Part shown: piece after piece, positions 45,976 through 56,967 of the stretch
How positions within the stretch are numbered: the stretch's first letter is position 1
Layout: every line of letters begins with the position of its first letter
DNA from: Cheiracanthium punctorium
Lineage: Eukaryota > Arthropoda > Arachnida > Araneae > Cheiracanthiidae
Direction: 5' to 3'
Assembly: GCA_038373885.1 (NCBI GenBank)
Contig: JAWZYV010010301.1
Location: forward strand, 227,604-291,603
DNA: 64,000 bases
The notes under the pieces: model-generated
What the model was told of the DNA's origin: nothing
The model's input: the letters and a program-made list of their open reading frames with translations, nothing else
Database searches by the model: none
Program-made: the position numbers and the translations under genes

Positions 45976-46555
45976 AGTGGTGGATTATTGCAAGTTTGTC
46001 TGGGGGGGGGGGGATTGTTACTTAGAAGATTGACATATACATCCATTTTATGGAAGTAAAATAGGATCTTTTACATTAATTTCTTTTTTCTCGGGGAGGG
46101 GGGCGGTCGCCCCCTCTGCCCCCCCTTGGGCGGATTAATGCAAGTTTGTCGGGGGGGGCAGTTAGAAAATTGACATATATATCCATTTTATGGAAGTAAA
46201 ATAGGATCTTTTACATTAATTTCTTTTTTCTCGGAGAGGGGGCGGTCGCCCCCTCTGCCCCCCCCTTGGGCGGATTAATGCAAGTTTGTCGGTGGGGGCA
46301 GTTAGAAAATTGACATATATATCCATTTTATGGAAGTAAAATAGGATATTTTACATTTTTTTCTCGGGGGGGCGGTTGCCCCCTACCCCTTTAATCCGCC
46401 TAAGGGCAGATTAATGCAAGTTTGTCAGGGGGGCAGTTAGAAAATTGACATATATATCCATTTTACGGAAGTAAAATAGGATCTTTTACATTAATTTCTT
46501 TTTTCACGGCGGGGGGGGGGTCGCCCTCTCCGCCCCCCTTTAATCCGCCCTCGGT
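45976..46555 (+). repeat. Four-unit tandem array, ~136-150 bp units with GC hairpins
   Basis: CAAGTTTGTC starts near-identical units at 45991, 46141, 46281 and 46417 (spacings 150, 140, 136). Each runs through GACATATAxATCCATTTTA, GGAAGTAAAATAGGAT and TTTTACAT to a GC-rich palindrome like GGCGGTCGCCCCCTC, and CGGATTAATG or TTTAATCCGCC at the joint. Units are about 90-95 percent identical. Confidence 0.93.
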
Positions 46556-46589
46556 GTATAAATAAAACATTAAAGAGAGTTTTCTTATC

Positions 46590-46974
46590 TTGGTTTAATC
46601 TTATACCATACATTTGGTTAGAGAAAAAACCTCGATGTTGTTCAATCACTTACCGTACATTTGGTTAGATATAAAACCCTAATCTTGGTTCGAGCTTTAA
46701 CCATATAGTAGGTTAGAGAAAAATTCTATATATTGGTTCAAGCTCTAACCATATAATTGGTTAGAGAAAAATCCTGTATATTGGTTCAAGCTTTAACCAT
46801 ACAGTCGGTTAGAGAAAAATCCTAGATCCTGGTTCAAGGTTTCACCGCAAAAATGGTGCTTGAGGAAGCACCACTAAAACGTGAATCCTAGCACCACATT
46901 TTTCAAAATATCGGTTGCAGCTAAATTCGCACCGGAATTTCGGTGAAACGTTGAACTATTTTTCTAACAGTGTA
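46590..46974 (+). repeat. ~57-bp tandem array ending in a TACACTGTTA transposon terminus
   Basis: Five units of TTGGTTCAAGCTTTAACCAT, A-T-A-(C/T)-A-rich spacer and GGTTAGAGAAAAATCCT run from about 46590 to 46850. They are followed by GTTTCACCG segments and the inverted terminus CTAACAGTGTA at 46964-46974, related to the end at 30440. The array is likely the subterminal region of one DNA transposon. Confidence 0.8.
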
Positions 46975-47395
46975 CAACTATGCCCGACTATGAACCGTTA
47001 GCCGTTGAACAGCGTGGGTGACGTGATAGTAATAGGATATGGGTCGTGAGGGAGAAAGACAGAATACTCAAATAGACAATATTTTTCTGAAAATTGAGCT
47101 AAGTAGGATCTAGCGAATCGGAAGGATTGAGGCGAATTGAGGAGATAACAAATTATTGTCTTTAATGAGTACTTTTTAGCGTAAAAGGATTTAAATCAGC
47201 CGATAAGAAATTTAATCAATAAAGGAGTGTTAGTTTTAATCAATAGATTTAAGCGTGTATAATTTCACAACGCAATATGAATAGCATTTTAAAAAAGCAA
47301 AATATAATGCACTTTTCATTTATTAGTTTTCATTAATAGTGATTTTGTAGACCCCCACCGTGGCCGAGTGAAACAATCTCAGTAGGCGATTTTAA

Positions 47396-47676
47396 CCCAT
47401 TTGTGCCCAGATATTTTTGAGACTTTCTATTTTTGCTAATACCAGCAATAATAGATAAATTTCTGATGTCAACTTCTTGGACAAGGGATGATTTCTTTAA
47501 AAATCATTATGTTTAAAAATTCAAATGTCGACATCGTACTGGGTCATGTTAAAATATTTTGTGGAGTTGGGGCTTAGTACTAGTGAATAAGGCTAGGAAA
47601 AATAAAAAACGTTTTGGACTGATAGCGATAATGACGCGCCCCCCCCCAAAAAAAAAAGACACTAGGCATAAATGGA
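47396..47676. mobile_element. TTAA-flanked (piggyBac-type) MITE, family 2, copy 2
   Basis: Flanked by TTAA at 47392-47395 and 47677-47680, with ends CCCATTTGTGCCCAG and TAGGCATAAATGGA. It is the same body as 27904-28183. A C run plus A run near the right end is expanded in this copy. Confidence 0.92.
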
Positions 47677-47882
47677 TTAATATAGATTAAGATTGCAAAG
47701 GATATGGAATAAGGAGGAAAAATACGGCTCTTTCATGATTAATGATACACTTTCCAACTTAACAGACTCAGAAAGGAAAAGAATGAGACGCATGGATTAT
47801 GATACGCTTTTAATATAGCTTTTTTAGTGCATATATAGAATAAGAAAGAGTTTCGGATTTTTTTTTCTCCAAAATATAATAT

Positions 47883-48250
47883 TTTTCGGTTGATTCCTAC
47901 TTTACCCCCACCTCCTCCCGCCAGGGGGGGGGCGTAACTATACATAATACAGTTACCATGACGATTTTTTTTATTTATGTGACAACCATAATTTAAAGAT
48001 GGCGGTTTGGCATAACAATAAGTGCAGCACTGCTTTATTTATTTGCTTAACTGGCATCCCAAATAAATAATCTGGTTTTAATAATTATGAGCACTCAAAT
48101 TCTTTAACTGGCACGTTTATCGTTAATATATTCACACCTTATGCATAACGCCTAGAGACACACGACTGCAAAGTCCGCCAAATTGCAGAAATATTTTAGG
48201 TTGGCGAGTGTGTGTGTGTGTGTGGGCGGGGTGTTAAAGTAGGAATTAAC
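47883..48250. mobile_element. R3 element, copy 1
   Basis: This copy matches 57279-57654 and 63174-63725: CAGTTACCATGACGATTTTT, AAGATGGCGGTTTGGCATAA, CTGGCACGTTTATCG, GACTGCAAAGTCCGCCAAAT and GGTTGGCGAGTGTG. The R3 ends are inverted (TTCCTACTTTAACG / CGTTAAAATAGGAATCA). In this copy a GT microsatellite and a G run have expanded at the ends. Confidence 0.75.
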
Positions 48251-49230
48251 CAATTTTTCTTGTCTAACAGTTACAGTACCCCCCCCCCCCCCGCCTAAAA
48301 TGAAATGTCAGTACCAGCGGACAGACAGAAATAAAAAAAGCAATCTCGAATATCAACAGTTACTATTTCTTTTCGTTATTCGAGTAAAAAGAAAAGGAGA
48401 GACATCAATACAAGACTAGCACTTCCCTCTCCGCATAATCTCATCGCAGGCTTTTGGTAACAAATCCGCTTTGGTAAGGAGATTATTTCCTGGGTTTACT
48501 ATTACGGCCCGAACGCCTTTCCTTATTATTTTAACGCCTCTCTGCCTTTGATCTGAGAGTAGCATTTTTATTTCTCTGAAATCCGTGGCAACAAGCATCC
48601 TCGCATGCTTTTTTATTTTGTTTCATCATTAATTAACTTTTAAAAAAAGTTTTTCGATCGAAGCGCTTTTGAATTTAGCTTCCAAGTTGAAAAGCTGACC
48701 ATCATAACAGGATTAATATATTTAAAAGTCTGCCTTATTCTGAAGACTAAGTAACATGAGCGCCCACAGAATTTTTTTTTAAGGGGGAAGGATAATTTTC
48801 TAGAGGGGAGGGGGGGAGGAAATTTTTCACTTATAACATTCGAGTTACATTATTTGAGTTCACACACATAATTTGAGTTGATACACATTATTTGAGTTCA
48901 CACACATAATTTGAGTTGATACACATTATTTGAGTTCTGATTTTACTTAGTGAAGCAATTTTGTTCACATTATAAGACAAAATACCAAGCCCCATTAGGA
49001 GGGCAACTTGCCTCACTTCTTATAAACGCCCATGATAAGTAGGGTGATTGCACGGTAACTCATGTTACGTTATTTTTTAAATTACACTTACAAATATGGT
49101 GTAGTAATAAAAAATGCACTTATTTTCTTTCAACAAAATTCATGATGGTTATAAATTGTTTTCTTTCTTTTTTTATTGTTTCTTTTCTTCAATAAATCAT
49201 AAAAAATCTTAACTGATTAATTTTTTGAAA
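48251..49230. other. Non-coding stretch with a minisatellite
   Basis: A minisatellite with units CACACATAATTTGAGTTGAT / ACATTATTTGAGTTCA lies at 48848-48938. GAGCGCCCACAGAATTT (48768) and AACGCCCATGATAAG (49025) may be the two ends of one MITE enclosing it. The open frame at 48416-48598 has no recognisable domain. Confidence 0.45.
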
Positions 49231-50184
49231 TACCCAGCAAACACACACCTGCTGGCGGAGTACCTTTCCAGTGCCTTTCTGCCTTTACGTCTAGCACCGG
49301 CCCGGCACTGCAAAAAGTAACTGAATCGTACCAAAAGTGGTCGCCCGAGAAGTACCTTGCCAGAAGCCTGGGAAGGCAACGGCACTCTACTGGCATATGC
49401 CGGCATGTGCCGGCCGTTACTCACAATAAAGGCACCGGCCCATTAAGTTTATAATGCCCAAAATGAAACGGCCGGATGCCGGCTATTATTAAAAATAAAG
49501 GCACTGGCCTGGTATCTTAATAGTGACTGCAACATAATGGCACGGTACCGGATTAGTGCCTATTTACAGTAATGCTGTCATAATTAAAATACGAGCCAGT
49601 GGCGGATTTAGGGTAGGGGGCTTATTCATAAACCCCCATCCCCACCCCGCAAAAGAAAAATATTCCTTAAGGTTAACATTTTAAAAGATAAAAAACAACA
49701 TAAATAAAAGATAAAAACAGCAAAATCCGTTGGTCAATCGTTTGCAAATTATGTGCGCCTATCATTAGTGATCATAATTGTGTACAGTTTTCATAAACTG
49801 CAATTTTCTTACAAATTTGCAGTCGCTTAAGATTTTTTTATGAAAGAGGTGGTAGCACATTTCAGAACCAACATAATATCATTTATAAACAGTTTAATTT
49901 CAATATTTCAGAGTCAGAGATTTTATAAATGAGCTATAGTACTTTACGGTTAATATATATATATATATAATATATATATATATTAATGACTATGTCATTT
50001 TATCTCTCACCCCCCCCCCCTTTACTGAAAGTTGTCCGAAAAATGTGCCTCCCCAAATAGCGACATAATTTTACATATATTTAAATACTATTACTCTAAA
50101 AGCTTTAATCTATTGTTACAATATTCCGCTGTGAATAAGCTGTGAATACGCATCCCATGTATTTTTCTATAAATAGGTTACAAT

Positions 50185-50333
50185 CAAGGCAGTACCCAGG
50201 GGGGGTGGTCCGGACTCTCCCCGAAATTTCAGTTTTTGCAAACAATGTAATAATGATGAAGTCTTTTCGTGGAAAATCCTACCTTTTTCACCATTTGGGC
50301 CCTCCCCGAAATTTTTTTCTGGGTACGTCCCTG
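50185..50333. mobile_element. hAT MITE, 149 bp, TSD GTTACAAT
   Basis: Ends CAAGGCAGTACCCAGG / CTGGGTACGTCCCTG, flanked by exact GTTACAAT at 50177-50184 and 50334-50341. CTCCCCGAAATTT occurs near both ends. It is nested in the 3.15 kb transposon. Confidence 0.92.
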
Positions 50334-51546
50334 GTTACAATCATAAAAATTTCAACATAGGGTGACCAGGCGAAATACACGAAAGATAAGATAAAATGAC
50401 ATACTCGATTAATATCGTTTTAATATGGCAATAATGAAATAAAATAATTAGGGGGTTCAAGGGTCCCCCTGACAAGGCTCGGAATAGCCGAGTTTTATAT
50501 ATATACATATATAAATCAAAATCTTACAGGAAGTAGTAATAAATAAAGTTGCACTATTGCTGCACATAACATTAGGGTAACATTTTTTTTATTGTAAATT
50601 TTCTTTACATCAAAAGATTTTTTGTTAGCTATTCTGAAAAGAAATTCCTATATCTACCTGCTGTATACTACATGACTTAAATTTTACGGAGGAAAACACT
50701 TTTATACACTAAAACATACTATGAGAGTATATATATTAAAAACTGTGAAACTTAAAATTTACCTGTTATTTTCCCAACTCTTTAACATAAAATCCAAGGG
50801 CTTCGAAATGTATTATGAACCAACAAGATATCATCATTGAAAGTGTTGTTTTATATAAATAACTGTTCCAAATGATGACATCCTACTACTCGTCTGAAAC
50901 TATTTAAAAATACCAATTTAACCTTTTCGAAAGCTATATACAACAATGAGGAATCTGAAAAAATTTGTATCCTAAAAAGTGTACTTCATGCGTAATTTAT
51001 CAAATAACAAATAGAATCCGTGCATTGTTTAACGTATACGCCATACGGAATATGAAGCGCGCGTTTAAGAATGGGTTGCTACAATTTATGAACTATGAAC
51101 CAAATTCGCCACTTCCGTTTTAATGAAACTCGCCAATTTTCATAACATCTCGAACTGAAAACGACGAACAAATAATCTCAATAAATATAGCCAGATCTGC
51201 GAAAACAATTCGAATATTGCAACCTGCAATATGCCAAATCTTAGACTAGCAGTTTTTACGCTGGGAAAGAGGTCTGTCTCCTTCTTTCATTTATTATTTA
51301 TTTATTTTTTTTTGCACCTACCTGTAGTTTCGTAAGAAAATCAGGATGAAGAACAATCTAAATAGCGTTTGTCTAAAGTACAATCTAAATTTTAATTTAA
51401 TCTAAAATTCTCTGAAAGAAAAGAAGTACAGGGAGCTGAGCTCCCAAATGCAAATTAATCCATTCCTGGCCTTTGTATAATGCTCTCCCTTCTTATATTT
51501 TTGCACTTCTATTCTGGTAGATTTTAAAAGGGGCTTAACATAGAAA

Positions 51547-51723
51547 CAGGGACTTCGAGAGAAAAAATTTCGGGGGGGGGGGTGTGCCCGAAAGCTAAAA
51601 CCGCTAAAATTTCTCACAAAATTGCATGAAATTTACTTGATATCCAATAAACAAAAATTCAAAATTTCGGGGGGAGGGGGGGCGTGGCAAGCCCCCAGGA
51701 CACCCACCCTGGATACGTCCCTG
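51547..51723. mobile_element. hAT MITE, 177 bp, TSD CATAGAAA/CATAGGAA
   Basis: Ends CAGGGACTTCGAGAG / CTGGATACGTCCCTG, flanked by CATAGAAA (51539-51546) and CATAGGAA (51724-51731), one mismatch. Two AATTTCGGGGGG blocks lie inside. It belongs to the same family as 50185-50333. Confidence 0.85.
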
Positions 51724-52386
51724 CATAGGAAAAAGTCATCAATTTTGTTTTCTGGAAAGATTTAACAAAACTATAAAAAAATTAATATAAAGTATACAGA
51801 TTTTACGAATAAAATTTATAATTCTGTACATAGGCGCCTAATATAGCGGGTGCGGGTAGGGGGTTCACTGTAGGTGTAGTGAATATTTTTATACCATATT
51901 GAACTTGTTTGTATTATTTTAGTTTTAGTACTAAAATATGAAAGTCCAATATGAACTAATTCACCACCCCCCACATCCAATACTACTACTACTACTAATA
52001 ATAATAAAAAATATGAACGCCTATCAGAGTTTGATTAAGCCAACGTGCGGCCTCGGGCCGACATCTGATATGCGTCCCATTTACTTAAATGAAATAACGA
52101 AATTTTACGCTAACACTACGAAATATTTACTGGCCCATTACCTCTAAAAAGTGCTGGCCCGGTACATTTTAAACAGTACCACGCCGAACTATGCAGTGCA
52201 TGTTTTAGACACATGGGCGCGACAGGCATTTCGCCATTACTGGCAATGTACTGGCGCATATGCATTTTTCAGACATTGGTATTCCAGTGACGGGCGGTAA
52301 TGTACTGTGCTCCCGGCATACGGCACTTTGCCAGCACGGCGGGTACCTTGCCGTCATTTTGCGGGCAGTAGTGTGTTTGCTGGGTA

Positions 52387-53159
52387 GTAATTAAAATTGC
52401 TTGGTAACTCAAAAAAAAAAAACAGTGAATTATGGGCGGAAACGTTAAAGTTGTATTTCTGCTGAAACTCTACTTCTTAAATGCTATAATCTGTGAGTAG
52501 TTTGTATGTACCTTTCTTATCACAAAACATCAATCAGTTTTCTCAATAGGATATTTAAAAAAAATTATTATTGAATTAACATATACTTAGTATGTGGTAA
52601 CTCATGCTACACGACTGGGTAACTGATGCTAGAAACTACAACCAAAATCTTCTGATGTCTGATTTTGAAGTACTGTCATTTTGACAATAAGAAACTTTTA
52701 CACAAAATAAACAGTTGTCAACACATCTACAACAATTCAGAATAATTTCTCGCACAATTTTATTTAAAAAAAAATGTCATGTCCAAGCTCATAAGGAATT
52801 GCCCAGTAGGGTGGAGCACTCTTACATGGAAAAAACTTTTTGTTAAATTTTCATTTATACTAGTGATTAAAGTGTAACCAAAGCTTAGGCAATTTTTAAA
52901 AAGCATTTTTTTAAAATCAATATTTTCCTTCTATCCGCGAATTTATTTAGAAAATTTGCATTTTTACTACAATACAGATAAAACTTGAACGACCGTACTG
53001 TTTATAAATTCCATTAAACTATTTATTATTGTGAATAAAACAAATCAGGATGAAAAAATAATACTAATTTATTAAAAATATGAGCCACATAAAACTAATC
53101 AAAAGACATCTTAAAATCACGTTTTCTGTCGAATTCGGGCATCAGTTTTCTTGACTCAA
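52387..53159. other. AT-rich stretch without recognised features
   Basis: I see no exon, definable element or structured repeat here. Confidence 0.5.
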
Positions 53160-53167
53160 TTTTTAAT

Positions 53168-54077
53168 TTAGAGATCTTCTCTGGACTTCTTATCACATAC
53201 CTGCGTAGAAACCCCTGTTAGTGCCTTCACTGAATGTTCTACAGCCTGGGTGTGACAAAGCAGTCTTAGAAAAGGTGCTTTTGTACTTCCTTTTGTTTCC
53301 TCCCTCGAAAGCAAATATTCATTCTTGACATCTCTAAGGATAGGAGGTTGAAAATATTTTTTTTGCCAATCTATGAGGTCAGTGTATGATTTGGCATTAA
53401 GCTTAACTTTAGTGATTTCATAAATACGAAGGAGCTTTTCAGAACTAATTGCTTGTCTTGCGTTAGAGAATGCAAGCAAGTTCACGAAAAGGTTTTTCAG
53501 AATCCGAGAGCATCGACAATAGAAGATTCTCAAGATGCCCAAAGAAACCGTTCCACTCAGTGACAGGGTGAACTACTTTCTTCAGCTGAATTGTAAGGTA
53601 CCAAGAATTGGAAACCAATTTTCAAAAATTTCTAGACACATCTTTGCATGAGGAAATAGTTTTAATCTGACACCAAACAGGCGCGAAAACTCTGACAACA
53701 AACGTGGGAAGATAATTAGGGCTTTCAGATGGTTTACTCGTGGAAACATACAGCCTTATCCTGTTGGGTTTCGTTGGCCGTCGAGGGTGCGACATTTTTC
53801 CTGGAGCTCTGTGTGCTAGATCGGGAGTACACTCGCCACAAATTACAGCTGATGCAATATCGTTCGAGTAACGTTGGTCAGAACTTAAGTCTTTAATGAT
53901 ATCGGCCTTAAAATCCTCCAAACCACTTTCTATCTTTTCATACCGCACAATAGGATTTTCCTCACATTTTTCTAGTAATCGTCCAATAGTACCAGAATAG
54001 GAACTAGGCCCAGTAGTTGCCCCATCTAAATACGAAAAAGGTGTTTTAAAGGCAATTCTTTCGTATGTAAAAGGCAT
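53168..54077 (-). pseudogene. Frameshifted copy of an uncharacterised arthropod multi-copy protein
   Basis: Read on the - strand, the first piece (54077-53622) contains YLDGATTGPSSYSG, RIRLYVSTSKPSESPNYL and VVRVFAPVWCQIK and then a stop. In another frame follows GHLENLLLSMLSDSEKPFRE (about 53530-53475), and the last piece (53542-53168) contains YTDLIDWQKK and LLCHTQAVEHSVKALTG. The order matches a family I recall from arthropod genomes, often named after a Cotesia bracovirus reading frame (cc8L18.2-like), whose hallmark is an HTQAVE motif. The function is unknown. At least two frameshifts and one in-frame stop separate the pieces, so the copy is dead. The family name is from memory and should be checked. 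Confidence 0.65.
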
Positions 54078-54117
54078 ATGATTCGTTGTAAAGGTTGATA
54101 CAAACTTTTTCTAACAG

Positions 54118-55960
54118 GACTGTGTTCTTCTAACTGGTTTTTCTAACTAGCTTCGTTTTTCCAACTTGAATCGACAAAATGTGATTTAAATAAATTTTGT
54201 TAAATTATCGCTGTATTTTCGTGTATTTCGTATGTAGATTCCGATGGGAATTATTTCACACTCCAGAAAGTCGTATTTTTATTTTATTCTGTGGTATTGT
54301 GTGGAAGAAAGTAATACCCAGGAACTCCATGCTGATAGACATTTCCACGACAATGCTTTATTGACTTTATCAATAACGAAAAATTACATTCAGTTAGTGC
54401 GATGGCTGGCAAAATAGCGACATGAAACGCGATCTTATTGGGCAGAGACCAAAGTGATAAGAGAGTGTTAAAAAGGTCTGAGAACCGAAAGCCAACCTGG
54501 CGATAGAGCTGCTCGCTAAAAGGGACTTTCGCCAAATAAATCTTCAGATTGTAAAAATGAAAAGAAACGTTGGGCTTTATACGTATATGCCAATATTTAT
54601 ATGTCACACGCCACAGGGGGGATCAATACGAATAAAATGAATTCTCAGCCTTCAATGAATTCTCAGACTGAAGGCGCCAACAAAATGTATTGCAAAGGCT
54701 AAAACCAAAGTAATTTAAGGAACCGTTAAATATCATTATGGATAGATTGGAGAATTAAAAATGGGAAAGAGTATTAAATTTACAATAGGTAAAGGAACAT
54801 CAAAAGTAATTATGAATGTGTGAATAACTGCATGAAAAAAATTATAAATATGTGATTAACTGCATCACTTATATCTCCCGAAAGACCACAAAAAATTTAG
54901 CCACCAACACAAAAGTCCAGCCACCAAAACACAAAATATTCAGCCATCAAAATAGAAAAAAAATCAGCTCATGTCGACATGAAAGAGGAAAAAAGAAAAA
55001 AAAAGAGCAACGTTTCTGAAAGATGTGTCACAGTTTTCTAATGCAGTTCTTATTTCGATGAATTGTTCTTATTGCAGTTCTTATTTCGAAAATTGTTCAT
55101 ATATAACAATCACTTATGACATTCTCAAAAAGCTGCTTAGTACCACTAACTTAATATATTAGAACTTTGAAAAATACAGCATAATATTTAAAAATTATGA
55201 CTTACGCTCGAAGAAAAATGTGCACATATTATAGTTACAAAATCATAAAAATTCAAAAAAGTCTGGCATGGTCATTAAAAATAGCAAAAAAATTCCTGCA
55301 CGAACATTATGTAGTGAAAACTACATTTTTAAAATGACCAATCATGTGTGGTACGTAAACAAACTGTTTACATAAAAATAACATGATTGGTCATTTTCGC
55401 CCCCGAAATGTGTGAAGTACCGGGGCCTCATGCTGTCATAATCAAGGCCTGCATATGATGACAGATCAAACATGAAAAATTGTACACAAATTATAAATAT
55501 TATGTACCATCTTTACTTATACTTTCCTTAAGCTGTCGTGTGTTTCATTAATTTAAATTCTTATTCTACTCATTCATATAAATGATCATGTAAGTAAATT
55601 ATAGTCACATTTTTTTATAAAACACATTTCAAATTTCGTTTTGCATTTAATATAAATTTTGCCAAAGGATTTATACGGACTAGTAAGTCATTTTTAAGTG
55701 TCCCCGAGAGTGATATAGTAAAAAGATTTCACTATATTTCATGATGAAATATAGTCAAATATAACTATACTAATATATATAGTCAAATATAACTATACTG
55801 ATATATATAGTCAAATATAACTGTACTGAAGTATTAGTCAAGAATAATAGAAATAATGAAATAATAGTCAAGTCAATAGTTCGGAATTCATTCATACATG
55901 ACTTGAATGAATTCTGAAGACAGAAACAGTATAAAGATTCACTCAATAGAAATTTCAAGG
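54118..55960. other. Non-coding stretch with a hairpin and a minisatellite
   Basis: 55331-55396 is an inverted repeat (AAAATGACCAATCATGT / ACATGATTGGTCATTTT) with a second inner pair (GTAAACA / TGTTTAC). At 55748-55830 three 28-bp units of ATATATAGTCAAATATAACT followed by xTACTG repeat. The open frame at 54284-54607 has no domain. Confidence 0.5.
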
Positions 55961-56142
55961 AGTGACCATACGAACGAAGTGGTATGCATCGTTCTGACCA
56001 AGTGAATGAGCGCAGTTCTGCTACCTGCCATGGGCGCTGTTGTACCTAGGTACGCGCCACTGACACCAAGAGTCCACAACAAGCAATACATCAGTAAAAA
56101 AATAAAGAAACCAAACGCTGTAAAAGAAAAAAAAAAAAAACA

Positions 56143-56148
56143 TTTATT
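56143..56148 (-). terminator. Poly(A) signal candidate after the SOCS-box exon
   Basis: AATAAA on the - strand, 17 bases after the stop codon. It is followed by a T run and a CTTTTACAG string that could instead be a splice acceptor, so the 3' end of the transcript is uncertain. Confidence 0.35.
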
Positions 56149-56165
56149 AAATTTTCCAGCTACAC

Positions 56166-56658
56166 TCACTCATGCTGAGACAAAATATCCGGATTGCACA
56201 AGATGAAGCGTTTGAGGCGGCTGGGAAGGTGCAGGAGCTCGACTGCTGCAGGCAAGGTGACGGCAGCATTCAGCACGATGGTGCGCCTCACCGTGCAGCG
56301 GCACAGGTGCGACAGGCGCCTCGGCTCGTACGCTCGGCGGCCGAACAGGCGGACAAATTTATCGACTATCTGGTCGACCGCGTCCGTCCTGCTGTCGCCG
56401 TCCATCCACAGGAGCAAAAACTCTCGTACTTCTTCCTCCGACACCAGGGGGTCAGGAATCGAATTCCAGTACGCCTCCAGACAGCGGACGAGTGCCTCCC
56501 TCTTCCTTTCGGCCGACTGACCCACCGCATACAGGGACAACAGGATGTGGGGTACGCGGACGAGGCCCCTCTGGTTTCGGCTGCTCATACGACCGTTGTT
56601 CTGGATCAGAGTCTCGTAGAGCGTTAAAGCAGGAAATGACGGCTTGTATAAATGTTCA
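56166..56658 (-). CDS. SOCS-box protein, 3' exon
   Basis: Reading on the - strand, the exon begins at 56658 after a strong acceptor (T-rich tract, CATCTAG) and ends with a TGA at 56168-56166. It adds 163 residues after the split codon. The C-terminal 45 residues form a SOCS box: YEPRRLSHLCRCTVRRTIVL is the Elongin-BC-type helix with the conserved L-C-R and R spacing, and LHLPSRLKRFIL corresponds to the Cullin-5 LPxP-like box. Ahead of it lie helical segments (LSLYAVGQSAERKREALVRC, EEEVREFLLLWMDG, VDQIVDKFVRLFG) without a domain I can name. By family, the product would be a substrate receptor of an Elongin BC-Cullin 5 ubiquitin ligase, like ankyrin-SOCS proteins, but no canonical ankyrin repeat is seen. 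The plus-strand open frames here are antisense shadows. Confidence 0.8.
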
Positions 56659-56967
56659 CTAGATGAAAAGCAATAAAGTAAATAAATAAAAAGACATGTA
56701 AAAAAAACGCCGTGATTTTGGGACCCCAATACAAAATCTGAGTTCAATTTTTCTTAATTTATCTTTTTTAGTTGCAGTTTTTGTATATCCTTTCAAATTT
56801 TTTCTAACAATATCTTTAAAACGTTGCCAATCTGCTCCATGATTGGAAGGCATTTATAATCAAGGGTTGGAAAAAGTTGTAAATTCTTAGACATGTTATG
56901 TACAGCTTGTATTTGTTTGTTGAATTCATCATGACAGATAATAGACAGCTGCCATTTTGAAAAAAAG

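Larger units (their letters stand above)
49233..52384. mobile_element. 3.15 kb DNA transposon with CCCAGCAAACAC ends at TA
   Basis: CCCAGCAAACACACACC (49233) and the inverted GTGTGTTTGCTGGG (to 52384) are flanked by TA on both sides. The first and last 250-350 bases are unusually GC-rich and packed with GCCGGC, TACTGGC and GTGCCGG motifs on both strands, like subterminal transposase-binding arrays. The middle is AT-rich, lacks a transposase and contains two complete hAT MITEs plus a CAGTGGCGGATTTAGGG end at 49597. The superfamily is not assigned. Confidence 0.8.

Noticed and set aside
45976..46555. CRISPR-like array
   Set aside because: Units are 136-150 bp and conserved throughout, without variable spacers between short repeats; this is a tandem satellite in a eukaryotic genome.
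29560..47270. A single Polinton/Maverick-size element bounded by the nested inverted pairs
   Set aside because: No polymerase B, integrase, ATPase, protease or capsid frame is visible between them; two small MITE families explain the ends more simply.
47361..47395. tRNA-Leu-like A box (GTGGCCGAGTG)
   Set aside because: No B box or acceptor stem follows; the sequence runs straight into a TTAA MITE.
56172..56627. Plus-strand open frames of 108 and 151 codons
   Set aside because: They lie antisense to the SOCS-box exon, which has a recognisable domain and valid splice site.
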